Origin: Sarcodiotheca gaudichaudii
Taxonomy: Eukaryota > Rhodophyta > Florideophyceae > Gigartinales > Solieriaceae
Direction: 5' to 3'
NCBI GenBank assembly: GCA_032355985.1
Contig: JAUKVZ010000001.1
Location: 834,344 to 898,343, forward strand
DNA length: 64,000 bases
Shown here: positions 37,414 to 47,575 of the stretch, one piece after another
Layout: every line of letters starts with the position of its first letter
How positions within the stretch are numbered: position 1 is the first letter of the stretch
Program-made: the position numbers and the translations under genes
The notes under the pieces: model-generated
Seen by the model: only the letters and a program-made list of their open reading frames with translations
Databases searched by the model: none
Told to the model about the DNA's origin: nothing

Positions 37414-38313
37414 TCAGGCGTTGGCCTGACGCCGCAGTTGCTCGCGCTGCACTTCCGTGACGTACCTGCAGATGCGATCAACGATGAAGCGTTTGTGACT
37501 GGATGCCGGCGAAAACTCGAACGCCACACCGAGGTAACCGCGCTGTTCGCTATCGCGATGCGTATGCACGATGCGCCCCGCCACGCCGATGGGCGCCGGC
37601 ACCTGCGGCTGCAGATCGATGTTCATCCAGACAAGTGACTGATCATGCGCCGAAACCTGTTCGGTCGGCTCGACGACCAGTCCGACGCCGCCGCCGCCGA
37701 TATTGACCATCGCGCTCCAGAACGAAGGCCCCACCTCGGGCGTGACGAGTGTGTCCTCAGGCTCTCCGATGCGCGCGATGACATGGCCCTCTTCGAGCAT
37801 CTGAATGCGTGTCTGCACGCCGCGTTCGGCGGCCGAGATCGTCATCGGATCGAGCACGGGCCAGCACAGCACGCGCGGAAGGATCAGGCCCGCTGTCGAG
37901 ATTCGATAGAAGGATCGTCGCTGGCAGCGCTCCACCTTCTTCGGCGCTGCGATGCGAATCGCGCGAACCGACTTGTTTCGATTGAGCTGCTTCAGCGTGT
38001 CCCCAAGCTTGCGCGTGTGGAACATCCAGCGATTCTGTCCGACCGACATGACGCCGATGAGTTCGACGTTGTCCTGGATGGTCATTGGCTCGCCGAGCGT
38101 CGTGGGGCGCTCGATGATGATCTCGTCCTCAGTCAGGTCGAGGATGCGCACGCGCCAGATCAGATTCTTGGCGACGACATCTTCCGCACCGCTCGCGCTG
38201 GCGCCGCCCTCTTCGAACGCGCACGCCATCGCAATCTCCAGCGCGCCGTTTCGATCGGCGATCTGCTGCAGGCTGCGGCGCCAATGTTCGGTTCTGCTTC
38301 TGGCTGCAGGCAC
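37414..38313 (-). CDS. PilZ-domain protein, YcgR-like
   Basis: PilZ domains bind cyclic di-GMP; YcgR-like proteins couple it to motility or surface behaviour. The N-terminal ~110 residues fit a YcgR-type beta domain (MTIQDNVELIGVMSVGQNRWMF). The PilZ part starts with RRSFYR (132-137), the RxxxR arginine motif, followed by NIGGGGVG (204-211) in place of the usual D/NxSxxG. GTG 38313 with GGGTGGG upstream is the likely start (299 residues). Unlike classical YcgR there is a ~40-residue insertion between the two motifs. No flagellar genes are nearby. Confidence 0.75.
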   Translation of the reverse strand: MPAARSRTEHWRRSLQQIADRNGALEIAMACAFEEGGASASGAEDVVAKNLIWRVRILDLTEDEIIIERPTTLGEPMTIQDNVELIGVMSVGQNRWMFHTRKLGDTLKQLNRNKSVRAIRIAAPKKVERCQRRSFYRISTAGLILPRVLCWPVLDPMTISAAERGVQTRIQMLEEGHVIARIGEPEDTLVTPEVGPSFWSAMVNIGGGGVGLVVEPTEQVSAHDQSLVWMNIDLQPQVPAPIGVAGRIVHTHRDSEQRGYLGVAFEFSPASSHKRFIVDRICRYVTEVQREQLRRQANA

Positions 38314-38453
38314 GTCCCACCCCGATTGAGTCGACCAGATTCGAATGAATCGCTCTGGTGCTCATCGGTCGGCGCCTTGCGAGCCTTGATGCCCCTTGTC
38401 AGCGCGATCGACGTCCGAAAAGCGCATAGCCCGCGCAGACCGCGCCGTTGGGC

Positions 38454-39158
38454 TCACTTCGCAGCCAATGCCGCGTTGTGGAAGACCAGCAGGGCGCCGC
38501 CTGCTGATATCTCAGGAGGGCGCCAGCCCGAAGCTCTCGCCAACAGGGTCAGTTCGCCCATGGACCAGAGCCGATGCCGCGTGTCGGAAGGTCCGAGAGT
38601 CCAGTCGGATGCGTCGACATCCTCCCCCTCTCGCAGAGCGAACACATTGTCGCCCGGCGCCCAAATGAGTTGCTGTCCCCCATCATCAGACACGCCCGTC
38701 TGCCATGCGCCTTCGGCGACGTCGCGCCAGCAGGACTCGCAGAACGCATCGATCGCGAACCAGCCCGTGCAGGCCACCATCTGGCGGAGCCTTGTCATCA
38801 ACTCGACGGCCTGATCAACATCATGGACGAGCATGAATGTGTGCCCGAGACACCACGCGCCATGAAAGCTCTCACCATTGGGCGCGGGGTGAAACGCAGG
38901 ATCCAGGAAGTCCGCAGTGACTGCTTCCAGCCCCGCTTCTTCGCAACGCCGCACCGCGCGCGGATCGGAGTCGACACACACAATGCGACGGCCGTCGCCT
39001 GCCACCGGCGCGGCGATCCTTCCATCTCCACAACCAAGATCCAGCAGGCGCGCCTCCTTCGGACACGTCGACTGGATGAGATTCTGAAGATCCGCAAGTT
39101 GTGCCGCATGCTCGTCAGGATCAAGCGGATCCCAGCCGGCATCACGCTCGTCGCTCAC
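38454..39158 (-). CDS. SAM-dependent methyltransferase
   Basis: A 234-residue class I methyltransferase. Motif I is ARLLDLGCGDGRIAAPV with the acidic end of strand 2 in VCVDSDPRAV. The post-motif region is GAWCLGHTFMLV, and a Cys-rich stretch follows (CTGWFAIDAFCESCW). The substrate is unknown. The start overlaps the stop of the upstream GAF gene as ATGA, so these are coupled. It is the last gene of a three-gene leftward set (VOC, GAF, methyltransferase). Confidence 0.8.
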   Translation of the reverse strand: MSDERDAGWDPLDPDEHAAQLADLQNLIQSTCPKEARLLDLGCGDGRIAAPVAGDGRRIVCVDSDPRAVRRCEEAGLEAVTADFLDPAFHPAPNGESFHGAWCLGHTFMLVHDVDQAVELMTRLRQMVACTGWFAIDAFCESCWRDVAEGAWQTGVSDDGGQQLIWAPGDNVFALREGEDVDASDWTLGPSDTRHRLWSMGELTLLARASGWRPPEISAGGALLVFHNAALAAK

Positions 39159-39685
39159 GATGCCTCCGCCTGACGCGACACTGGCTCGCAGCGAAGTCCC
39201 GCGGCATTGAGCACTCGCTTGAGTCCCTTCATGTCGCCGATCGAAAACGCAGCGGTCGCATGCGAATCGATATCAAGCACACCGAAGCATTCATCAACGC
39301 CATCGCGCTCGCGGAAGAGTGGAATGACGATCTCGGAGAGATTTCGTGGATCACATTCGATGTGAGCGTCACCCAGGGCGCGCACATCATCGACAATCTG
39401 TGTGCGTCCCGTGCGCGCCGCCAGGCCACACTGGCCGTGCAGGCCGATGGGCGAGCAAGCGGGGGCGTCGCGGCAGCACTGGAGGATCATTTCGTCCGCC
39501 GCCGGATCATCATCTCGAAAGGTGTACATGCCGACCCAATCGAATCCGTGATCGCTCAGCGCCTCCCACAGCGCATCGACCACGGCGCGGCCGCGAGCCT
39601 CGAGGTCCTGCGTGGCGCTCAACTCTGACGCGAGTTCGATCGCGATGGATGTGTAGTTTCGTCCCATGTTTGGCTGCGCTGTCAC
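39155..39685 (-). CDS. GAF-domain protein, free methionine-(R)-sulfoxide reductase-like
   Basis: Free methionine-R-sulfoxide reductases are single GAF-domain enzymes using three cysteines. This 176-residue protein has YTFRDDDPAADEMIL, GQCGLAARTGRTQIVDDV and IECDPRNLSEIVIPLF, with DIDS near the end as in that family. Cys77, Cys86 and Cys111 have nearly the spacing of the three catalytic cysteines known in the E. coli enzyme, which supports activity. GTG 39685 directly follows the VOC stop; ATG 39667 is an alternative. Thioredoxin recycling is expected but not visible here. Confidence 0.78.
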   Translation of the reverse strand: MTAQPNMGRNYTSIAIELASELSATQDLEARGRAVVDALWEALSDHGFDWVGMYTFRDDDPAADEMILQCCRDAPACSPIGLHGQCGLAARTGRTQIVDDVRALGDAHIECDPRNLSEIVIPLFRERDGVDECFGVLDIDSHATAAFSIGDMKGLKRVLNAAGLRCEPVSRQAEAS

Positions 39686-40120
39686 TCAGTCCTCATCCGG
39701 CGACCAGAACTCCACCTGATTGTCATCTGGATCGAAGAAGTAATACGACTCGGCGGACATCCAGTCGAATCGCATGGGGCCGTACACCTCCACACCTGCT
39801 TCGCGCACGATGGCGACGGCCTCCGCCAGCCGCTCCCGTGGCATGCGAAGAGCGAAGTGCACGGGTCCCCATCGATGGCCCTCCGGCCGCGGCGAATGCT
39901 CCTCGAAGAGCAACTCGCCTCGATGCAGCCCGAGCAGTTGTTTGCCATCCGGCGCCCCGACATCAAACCACGCCCAGTCATCTTTCCATTTCTCTTCCGG
40001 CGTACGCGGATTGAGCCCGACGACATCGCGATAGAAGGCGGCCGCCTTCGGCACATCCCGGACGACCAGCACGAGCTCGCTGAATCCGGTCGTCAGCACT
40101 TTGCGTCTGTCGAGCGTCAT
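39686..40120 (-). CDS. VOC/glyoxalase-fold family protein
   Basis: A 144-residue vicinal oxygen chelate protein. Two beta-alpha-beta-beta-beta modules are visible, the first with LVLVVRDVPKAAAFYRDVVGL and the second with HFALRMPRERLAEAVAIVREAG and YFFDPDDNQVEFW. The metal ligands typical of the fold can be placed at His and Glu positions (VHFAL, VEFW). The reaction cannot be named. It begins the VOC-GAF-methyltransferase set, with the next gene starting directly after its stop. Confidence 0.82.
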   Translation of the reverse strand: MTLDRRKVLTTGFSELVLVVRDVPKAAAFYRDVVGLNPRTPEEKWKDDWAWFDVGAPDGKQLLGLHRGELLFEEHSPRPEGHRWGPVHFALRMPRERLAEAVAIVREAGVEVYGPMRFDWMSAESYYFFDPDDNQVEFWSPDED

Positions 40121-40170
40121 GCGTAAATCATAGTGTCTGCCGGACGGGCATTGAGTAAGCTCAACCGGTG

Positions 40171-41004
40171 ATGTCCGAATCGAAAAAACCGAGTCCGCGT
40201 CAGGATCCGAATGTTGATCGCAGTGAAGACTGGGGTCTGCTGTCGGGCCAGAATGGCGACAGTGAACTTCTTGTCGGGCCCGGCTCTCGATTCGAGGAGC
40301 TCCGGCGCGCGTTCCGCATCTTCTTTGAATCGATCCGCGGCTTCCGAAGACTTCACTTCGTCGGCCCCTGCGTCACGGTCTTCGGATCAGCGCGATTCAA
40401 GGAAGATCATGAGTACTACGAACTCGCCCGGCGCACGGGGCGCAAACTGGCCGAGCGCGGATTTACAGTGATGACCGGCGGCGGGCCCGGCGTCATGGAG
40501 GCGGCCAATCGCGGCGCCAAGGATGTCGGCGGCGTCTCCATCGGATGCAACATCAAACTTCCGCACGAGCAGCATCCGAATCCCTATCTCGATCACTGGA
40601 TCGACTTTCGATACTTCTTCATTCGAAAGGTGATGCTGGTCAAATACTCTTACGCCTTCATCGCGTTGCCTGGCGGGTTCGGCACGCTCGATGAAGTGTT
40701 CGAGACGGTCACGCTGATTCAGACGGAGAAGATCAAGGACTTTCCCATCATTCTCATGGGCTCGAAATTCTGGGAGCCGATGATGGACTTCATTCGCGAC
40801 ACGCTCGTGACGCAGGGCACCATCGATCCGGAGGATTTCGATCGCATCGTCCTCACCGATTCTCCCAGCGCCGCCGCGCAGCACGTCATGGAGACCGGCA
40901 TGAGTCGATTCGGACTCACGTACGGTCCGCGCACCAGAAAGCGCTGGTGGCTCTTCGAGCAGTCGCCGAAGCGCATCTCGGACGGAAAACGCGTCTCCGA
41001 CTAG
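40171..41004 (+). CDS. LOG/TIGR00730-family nucleotide monophosphate phosphoribohydrolase-like protein
   Basis: LOG-family Rossmann proteins cleave nucleotide monophosphates, or cytokinin nucleotides in plants, to base plus ribose phosphate. The signatures are VTVFGSARF, MTGGGPGVMEAANRGA and the catalytic PGGFGTLDEVFE. Length is 277 with a ~55-residue N-terminal extension. ATG 40171 is used, and a GTG one codon upstream is possible. The stop shares the palindrome CTAG with the convergent fumC stop. A second, more divergent LOG protein lies at 53295-54416. Confidence 0.85.
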   Translation: MSESKKPSPRQDPNVDRSEDWGLLSGQNGDSELLVGPGSRFEELRRAFRIFFESIRGFRRLHFVGPCVTVFGSARFKEDHEYYELARRTGRKLAERGFTVMTGGGPGVMEAANRGAKDVGGVSIGCNIKLPHEQHPNPYLDHWIDFRYFFIRKVMLVKYSYAFIALPGGFGTLDEVFETVTLIQTEKIKDFPIILMGSKFWEPMMDFIRDTLVTQGTIDPEDFDRIVLTDSPSAAAQHVMETGMSRFGLTYGPRTRKRWWLFEQSPKRISDGKRVSD

Positions 41005-41409
41005 CCGGGTTTGGTCATCGAATGCGGATCAAGCAGGGCGTTGAGCTGCGCCTCGGGCAAGACACCCGTCTCCAGCGCGACCTGCCGCACCGTCTTGCCT
41101 TCGGTGAACGCCTGCTTCGCCAGCGCGGCCGCCTTGTCGTAGCCGATGACGGGCGCCAGCGATGTGCACATCGCCAGACTTCCTTCGATCAGCTCCGCGC
41201 AGCGTTCGCGATTTGGCTCCAGACCTTCGAGCAGGCGATCGACGAGAATCGTGCACGCACCGGAGAGAATGTCGATCGACTCGATCAGATTGCTTGCCAT
41301 CATCGGCATCGCGACATTCAGATCCAGCAGCGATCCGACGCCGCCATAGGCGCCCAGCGTAATGGCAGTGTCATTGCCGATGACCTGGCAGGACACCATG
41401 ACGACTGCT

Positions 41410-41447
<38 letters not shown>

Positions 41448-42443
41448 GGAACCCGGCTGCACGGCGGGCAGGTTCAACTCACCGATGCCGCAGCGCGGGC
41501 CGCAGCCCATCAGCCGGATATCACCGGCGATTTTCGAAAGCGAGACGGCGATCGTCTTGAGATGCCCGGATGCCTCGCACACACCATCCTTGGCATGCTG
41601 CGCCTCAAAGTGGTTCGGCGCTTCGATGAACCCGATGCCCGTTCGGCGCGAGAGCTCATCGGCGACGAGTCGGCCGAACTCCCGATTTGTGTTCACGCCG
41701 GTGCCCACGGCCGTGCCGCCGATCGGCAGCTCCGCAAGCGTGTCAATCGCATGCTCGAGGCGCTCCTCGGCATGATTCATCTGCGAAGCGAATCCCGAGA
41801 ACTCCTGCCCCAGCCGAATCGGCGTCGCGTCCTGAAGATGCGTTCGCCCGATCTTGATGACGTCATCCCACTCCTTCGCCAGGTATTCGAGCTTCTCCGC
41901 AAGCCTGCGGACGGCGGGCAGCAGCTTGCATGAAATCTGCATGGCCGCGGCGATGTGCATGGCCGTCGGGAACGTGTCGTTGGACGACTGCCCCATATTC
42001 ACGTGATCGTTCGGATGGACGCCGCCCTGCGTGAGGTAGTCAGTGTCCTTTGAGCTTCCGATCGGGGCGCCGCGCTTCTGGCAGACCAGATTCGCGATCA
42101 CCTCGTTGGCGTTCATGTTCGTCGAGGTGCCGGAGCCGGTCTGGAAGATGTCGACGGGGAAATGCTCGTCGTGCTGCCCAGCCGCGACTTCCTCGGCCGC
42201 CTCGATGATCGCTTCGGCCCGAGGTGGATCGAGCAGGCCGATCTCGCGATTGACGGCCGCACAGGATGCCTTCAGCAGCCCGTACGCCTGAATGATCGGA
42301 GGAGGCACCGGCTGACCGGAGACGGGGAAGTTGATCACCGCTCGCTGCGTGGATGCGCCGTAAAGAGCGTCCGCGGGCACTTTCATCTCGCCCATGGAGT
42401 CTTTTTCGATTCGCGTGGATTCACTCTGCTGCATCGTGGTCAT
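41001..42443 (-). CDS. fumC: Class II fumarate hydratase FumC
   Basis: Fumarase interconverts fumarate and malate in the TCA cycle; class II is a homotetramer without an Fe-S cluster. The protein has SGTSTNMNANEV, HPNDHVNMGQSSND, the catalytic His in KIGRTHLQDATPI and the signature GSSIMPGKVNPVICE. At 480 residues it matches FumC and is close to aspartase, but the active-site context favours fumarase. ATG 42443 is used; a second ATG lies three codons in. It is convergent with the LOG gene, and a 470-base gap separates it from the efflux operon. Confidence 0.93.
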
Positions 42444-42913
42444 CTCGGACGCTCAAACCTCGATCTGAATGTTCATTCTGCAATTGTGGAAGGACGGCAT
42501 TCGCATGAACCTTCGCGCCGCTTCCGGCGACCCATTCATGGTCAATGCCATTCTAGAGGCGGCGACATCGCCTGCAGGAATCGCCGCCCAACTCACAGCC
42601 TTTTCGCACAATCTCGCGGCTGATGGTCCATTTCAAGCGTGTCAGACGCGAGATGCATGACGCAGGGTGCATTTCGCAACTCTCGGAGGCCGAACGCAGA
42701 TGACGATCTCGCGGCTACCATGAGCATGTGTGCGTGCCCTTCCGGGGGCCATCGAGAATGAAATCCCACCGCGCCAACGCCTTATAAGACAGCGCCGGCG
42801 ACGGTATGAGCCTGCAACTCGCTCTGGGATCGAAGGTAGGCGACAATACAAGTCTCTCGTGGGCTGAGATTGGGTCGAGAGAACTCCAACGTCCGTATAA
42901 GACAGGTCTTTGC
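42444..42913. other. Intergenic region between fumC and the efflux operon
   Basis: No gene is supported. A ten-base direct repeat TATAAGACAG occurs at 42783-42792 and 42896-42905; the second copy ends eight bases before the first efflux gene's start. TATAAG could serve as a -10 box, but no good -35 accompanies it. Confidence 0.4.
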
Positions 42914-44284
42914 ATGAGCACCCTCTGGTCGGTTCTGAAGTGGTTTTTTTGGATCGGTCTCGTCATCGTGATCCTGGGCGCCGGCGCCGGGGCATTCCTG
43001 TATCCGAAGATCAAGACGGTCCTCGAACAGAGCCAGGGCGGGCCGGTCGGTCCTGAGGTTCACACGATTGCCGCCGAACAGGGTCGCCTGGTGCGGCGAG
43101 TCAGCGCTCCGGGCGTGCTCGAACCGCCCCAGCGCGTCGTGATCTCCCCGCGCGTCTCGGCTGAGATCGTCGAACTGCCTTTTGATGATGGCGATCCCGT
43201 CAAAGCCGGCGATGTCGTCGTTCGCCTCGATGACGCAGAACAGCTTGCATCCCTCGCTTCAGCCGAAGCTCGACTGAAGGGTGATGAGGCACGGCTTCAG
43301 GGCGCCGAATCCAGCTACAAGGACGCCGTGATCGACTGGGAGCGACTCGACTCGCTCTACAAGAGCGCGGATGTCAGCAAGTCCGAACTGGATGACGCTG
43401 AGAACATGATGTACAACGCCGAGGCCAATCTTCGCGCCGCCGAACAGGCGGTTGAAGTGGGCCGGGCGCTCGTTCAGCAGCAGCTTGAAAACGTTCGTTA
43501 CACCGTCATCAAGTCGCCGATCAATGGCTGGGTGACGCGCCGGCGCTCCGAAGTGGGTGAGGTTGTCACGGGCTCAGTCGGCGCGCAGGGCACGGTGATC
43601 ATGGAGATCGCCGACCTCACTGAAATGAACGTTCGCACCGAAGTGGATGAATCAGACATCGCCGAAGTCCAGATCGGCCAGAGCGCACATATCTATATCA
43701 ACGCCTTTTCCGAAGAACTGTTCGAGGGCACCGTCAAGCGCATCGCGCTGGAGCGCACGCAGTCGCGCACCGGCGCCGACATCTTCGAAGTGGAAGTGAA
43801 GCTTCACAAGGAAGCCGATCGACGCCTGTACGCCGGCCTGACGGCGAGCGTGGAGATCGCGGTCGAAACACTCGAAGATGCGCTGCTCGTGCCCAGCCAG
43901 GCCGTCGCCGATGTGCGCGTGGATGAGCTTCCTCGCGAGATCAGTCAGGACAATGAACTGGTCGATCGAAACAAGACCTTCGCGCGCGTCGTCTACCAGC
44001 TTGTGGACAACAAGGCGATCGCCACGCCGGTGCAGGTCGGCCCGAGCAATGTCCAGCAGACGGCGATTAATGCAGGTCTTGAGCCCGGCGCCCGCATCAT
44101 CATCGGTCCCTATCGCGAGCTTGCGGGCCTTTCGCACGAGAAGCTCGTGCATGATCCGGAGCTGAACAAGGAAGAAGAGCCCGCGACGGACGTGGCGCAG
44201 GACGAAGATGGCGCCGAGGCGGACGAGCAGACGTCCGGCGAGCCGGAGACCGCGCTCGTTTCAGATACGAGCGCCACTTCATGA
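42914..44284 (+). CDS. Periplasmic adaptor (MacA/HlyD-type membrane fusion protein)
   Basis: Membrane fusion proteins bridge an inner-membrane transporter to an outer-membrane TolC channel. The 456-residue protein has one N-terminal anchor (about 8-31), the lipoyl-like half motif [21 protein letters not shown], a long alpha-hairpin (Ala/Glu/Lys-rich, about 110-190), the second half [16 protein letters not shown], a beta-barrel, and an acidic C-terminal tail. ATG 42914 is used; the upstream frame to 42806 is not homologous. The stop overlaps the ATPase start as ATGA. First gene of the operon. Confidence 0.9.
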   Translation: MSTLWSVLKWFFWIGLVIVILGAGAGAFLYPKIKTVLEQSQGGPVGPEVHTIAAEQGRLVRRVSAPGVLEPPQRVVISPRVSAEIVELPFDDGDPVKAGDVVVRLDDAEQLASLASAEARLKGDEARLQGAESSYKDAVIDWERLDSLYKSADVSKSELDDAENMMYNAEANLRAAEQAVEVGRALVQQQLENVRYTVIKSPINGWVTRRRSEVGEVVTGSVGAQGTVIMEIADLTEMNVRTEVDESDIAEVQIGQSAHIYINAFSEELFEGTVKRIALERTQSRTGADIFEVEVKLHKEADRRLYAGLTASVEIAVETLEDALLVPSQAVADVRVDELPREISQDNELVDRNKTFARVVYQLVDNKAIATPVQVGPSNVQQTAINAGLEPGARIIIGPYRELAGLSHEKLVHDPELNKEEEPATDVAQDEDGAEADEQTSGEPETALVSDTSATS

Positions 44285-45081
44285 CGATTTCGATCCGCAA
44301 ACTCGTCAAGACCTACAAGGTCGGCGTCGAGCGCGTCCACGCGCTGCGCGGTGTCGATATCGAAATCGGCCGCAACGAGTTCGTCGCGATCATGGGATCA
44401 TCCGGCTCCGGCAAGTCCACGCTGATGAACATCCTCGGCTGTCTCGATCGACCGACCAAGGGCCGATACATCCTCAATGGCAAGCCGACGCACAAGATGG
44501 GCTCGCGCGAGCTGGCCAAGGTGCGGAATAACGAGATCGGATTCGTCTTTCAGTCCTTCGAGCTGCTGCCCAGAGCGTCGGCGCTGAAGAACGTCATGCT
44601 GCCGCTGATCTATTCCAAGAAGCACTGGTGGGGCGCACGCGGCGCCGCCAAGCGCGCTCTGCAGCGTGTCGGGCTCGAAGATCGCATCAGCCACAAGCCG
44701 AACCAACTCTCCGGCGGCCAGAAGCAGCGCGTGGCAGTCGCCCGAGCGCTCGTCGCGCAGCCCAGCATTCTGCTTGCCGATGAACCGACGGGAAACCTGG
44801 ACTCGAAGACGACCGAAGAGATCATCCAGCTCTTCACGGAGCTTCACGAAGAAGGGCAGACGATCATCATCGTCACGCACGAAGAGGATGTCGCCGGTCA
44901 TGCCGAGCGGATCATCCGGCTTCGCGACGGTGAAGTGATGTCCGACAAGCCCACCGCTGAGGATGACATTCATCGCGAGTGGCTCGAGCATTCCGCCGCC
45001 GCCCTCAAGAAGCATCAGGAATCGCAGGAAGGCAAGGCGCCCGTCGTCACGAGCGCCGTGAATCAGGCGCCCACATGCTGA
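44281..45081 (+). CDS. MacB-type ABC transporter ATP-binding protein
   Basis: A 266-residue ATPase with Walker [11 protein letters not shown]-loop [11 protein letters not shown], signature [15 protein letters not shown], Walker [13 protein letters not shown] and switch His in IIVTHEED, all of the MacB/LolD subgroup. It starts four bases inside the adaptor gene and its stop lies within the start of the first permease, showing tight coupling. MacB usually fuses this domain to the permease; here they are separate. The C-terminal ~45 residues form a charged extension. Confidence 0.93.
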   Translation: MTISIRKLVKTYKVGVERVHALRGVDIEIGRNEFVAIMGSSGSGKSTLMNILGCLDRPTKGRYILNGKPTHKMGSRELAKVRNNEIGFVFQSFELLPRASALKNVMLPLIYSKKHWWGARGAAKRALQRVGLEDRISHKPNQLSGGQKQRVAVARALVAQPSILLADEPTGNLDSKTTEEIIQLFTELHEEGQTIIIVTHEEDVAGHAERIIRLRDGEVMSDKPTAEDDIHREWLEHSAAALKKHQESQEGKAPVVTSAVNQAPTC

Positions 45082-46313
45082 TCTTCAGGATCCTGGCGCA
45101 GACGATCCTCACCGCGGCCGAGCAGATTCGGGCTAACAAGTTTCGGGCCGCGCTGACCGCGCTGGGCATCATCATCGGCGTCGCCTCCGTCACCGCGGTG
45201 ATCGCAGCCATGACGGGCATGAAACAGGGCGTGCTCGCTGAGTTCGAGGGATTCGGCGCGCGCAAGGCATGGATCTGGGGTCAGGTGCCTCGCGAGCTGC
45301 GCGGCACAATGCACTGGGACAAGGTGCGCATGGATATCGAAGAGATATCCGCGCTGCAGACGCGATGCGAAGCCATCACGCTCGTCACGCCGCTCACTCA
45401 CTCCCGCTACACCGTTCGCAACGGTGATTTCATTCAGACGGCCGTCGAAACAACAGGCATTTGGCCGAGCTGGCATGACATCGAAGGCCGCGCCGTCACC
45501 TACGGACGCCCATTCACCACGCTGGACAACGAGTCGCGCAGTCAGGTCTGCCTGATCAATCCCAAGGGCATCGAAGAGCTGCGCCTCGACACCGATCCCA
45601 CGGGCGACTACGTCCTCGTCAACGGGCGCCGCTTCCTCATCATCGGCGTCGTCGAGGAACGCACCGGCGGCGGGATGTTCGGCGAGGGTGAAAGCCGCAC
45701 CGAACTCTTCATCCCCTACGGCACTGCCGAGAAACTCGATCGCTGGCGCTGGCCCTACGCCATGGCGCAGATCAGCTCCCCCGACAAGGCCGATGAAGCG
45801 CGCGAGCAGATGCGATTCGTCCTTCGCAAGATGCGACGGCTGGATCCGGAGACGCCGGACACCTTCGGCGTCGAGATTCTGCAGTCGCATATCGATCGAT
45901 TCAACAACGTCGCCGCGGTCATGACCATGATCGCCGGAGGCATCGTGAGTGTGTCCCTCCTCGTCGGCGGCATCGGCATCATGAACATCATGCTGGTGTC
46001 GGTGAGCGAGCGCACACGTGAGATCGGCCTGCGCAAGGCCGTGGGCGCTCAGCCCGCGATTATTCTGATGCAGTTTCTGACGGAGGCGATTGTGCTCTGC
46101 CTGGTCGGCGGCCTGATCGGCGTGATCGCCGGTCAGTATCTGACGCTGGCGCTGCGCGCCATACCCGGCGCCGATCTACAGCATGCATCCATCCCCATGT
46201 GGGCGATCCTCTTCGCCTTTGGCTTCAGTGCGAGCGTCGGTCTCATCTTCGGCATGTTCCCCGCATTCAAAGCCGCCCGGCTCAACCCCATCGATGCGCT
46301 TCGGCGCGAATAG
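45075..46313 (+). CDS. MacB/FtsX-type ABC permease, first copy
   Basis: A 412-residue permease. The N-terminal segment [21 protein letters not shown] is followed by a ~230-residue periplasmic MacB_PCD domain. Three C-terminal membrane helices carry the FtsX-family loop [20 protein letters not shown], and the protein ends [17 protein letters not shown] 45075 overlaps the ATPase stop. Export of a lipophilic or peptide substrate through the adaptor is expected but not identified. It is about equal in length to the next gene, its paralogue. Confidence 0.92.
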   Translation: MLIFRILAQTILTAAEQIRANKFRAALTALGIIIGVASVTAVIAAMTGMKQGVLAEFEGFGARKAWIWGQVPRELRGTMHWDKVRMDIEEISALQTRCEAITLVTPLTHSRYTVRNGDFIQTAVETTGIWPSWHDIEGRAVTYGRPFTTLDNESRSQVCLINPKGIEELRLDTDPTGDYVLVNGRRFLIIGVVEERTGGGMFGEGESRTELFIPYGTAEKLDRWRWPYAMAQISSPDKADEAREQMRFVLRKMRRLDPETPDTFGVEILQSHIDRFNNVAAVMTMIAGGIVSVSLLVGGIGIMNIMLVSVSERTREIGLRKAVGAQPAIILMQFLTEAIVLCLVGGLIGVIAGQYLTLALRAIPGADLQHASIPMWAILFAFGFSASVGLIFGMFPAFKAARLNPIDALRRE

Positions 46314-46333
46314 GAACGGCTTCCCCCTCGCCC

Positions 46334-47575
46334 ATGTTTCTCATTCGATTCATCATGCAGACGCTCGGCCTGGCTTTCGGCCAGCTTCGCGCCAACAAGG
46401 CGCGGGCGCTGCTGACGGCGCTGGGCATTATCGTCGGCATTGCGTCCGTCACATCGGTGATCGGCGCCATGACGGGCCTGCGCGGCTTCGTGCTCTCAGA
46501 GTTTGAGAAGTTCGGCTCCAACCGCTTCTTCGTCGATGGCACACTCCCGGCGAGCATGGCGGACAAGATCCACTGGCTCGACACACAGCTCACGCTCGAT
46601 GAAGTCAATCTCATCCGCGACCAGGTCGACACGATCGAACTCATCACGCCCGCATGGTGGGACGCCTTCGAGGTCAGCTACGGCGAGAACCTCGTCACCG
46701 GCGTTCGTGTCACCGGCGTATGGCCGACCTGGCACAAGATCTCGGGTCAGACCGTTCTTCGCGGCCGCGAGTTCACCTCCCTCGATGACGAGCACAAACG
46801 ACACGTCTGCCTCATCAACGAGCGGGCGATCGAAGAGCTCGGCCTCAATCGCGATCCAGTCGGCGATTACCTCTTCGTCGGCGGCCGCCGCTTCCTGATC
46901 ATCGGCGTGCTCGAATCCAAGGAAATGAGCGCCATGTTCGGCGGCGGCGATCCGCAGACCGAGGTGTACGTGCCCTTCGAGACCTGCCGCAAGATGGCGC
47001 CGCATCGCTGGATTCGCCACGCCGAAGGACTCGTCAACTCCACCGAGGACGCGGAAGAGACCAAGGCGCATGTGACGCATCTGCTGCGCCGCTCCCGCGG
47101 GCTTGAGCCCTCCGAGGAAAGCACGTTCTTCTTCGAAGTGGTGCAGCGCTTCATCGATGGCTTCAACCAACTCGCCAATACGATGACGGCCATCGCCGCG
47201 GGTGTGGTGGCGATTTCGCTGCTCGTCGGCGGCGTGGGCATCATGAACATCATGCTCGTGTCGGTGAGCGAGCGCACGCGCGAGATCGGCCTGCGCAAGG
47301 CCGTCGGCGCCCAGCCCATTGTCATTCTGCTCCAGTTTCTGATCGAGGCGATCGTTCTGTGCGTCGCCGGCGGCATCGTCGGCGTCGTGCTCGGACAGAT
47401 CTTTGTGCTCGCCATGCAGAATCTTCCCGATGTAAACCTCTCGAACGCTGCGATCCCGCCATCGGCGATCATCCTTGCCCTCGGTTTCTGCACCGCGGTC
47501 GGCGTTCTCTTCGGCATGTTCCCGGCGATCAAAGCCGCTCGACTGAATCCAATCGACGCATTGCGACATGAATAA
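46334..47575 (+). CDS. MacB/FtsX-type ABC permease, second copy
   Basis: A 413-residue paralogue of the preceding permease with the same layout: LLTALGIIVGIASVTSVIGAM, a periplasmic domain with [11 protein letters not shown], and the identical loop [20 protein letters not shown]. The ending is also similar. Two permeases beside one ATPase suggest a heterodimeric membrane part, as in LolCE-type systems. ATG 46334 lies 20 bases after the first permease. Its stop overlaps the start of the TolC-like gene. Confidence 0.91.
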   Translation: MFLIRFIMQTLGLAFGQLRANKARALLTALGIIVGIASVTSVIGAMTGLRGFVLSEFEKFGSNRFFVDGTLPASMADKIHWLDTQLTLDEVNLIRDQVDTIELITPAWWDAFEVSYGENLVTGVRVTGVWPTWHKISGQTVLRGREFTSLDDEHKRHVCLINERAIEELGLNRDPVGDYLFVGGRRFLIIGVLESKEMSAMFGGGDPQTEVYVPFETCRKMAPHRWIRHAEGLVNSTEDAEETKAHVTHLLRRSRGLEPSEESTFFFEVVQRFIDGFNQLANTMTAIAAGVVAISLLVGGVGIMNIMLVSVSERTREIGLRKAVGAQPIVILLQFLIEAIVLCVAGGIVGVVLGQIFVLAMQNLPDVNLSNAAIPPSAIILALGFCTAVGVLFGMFPAIKAARLNPIDALRHE

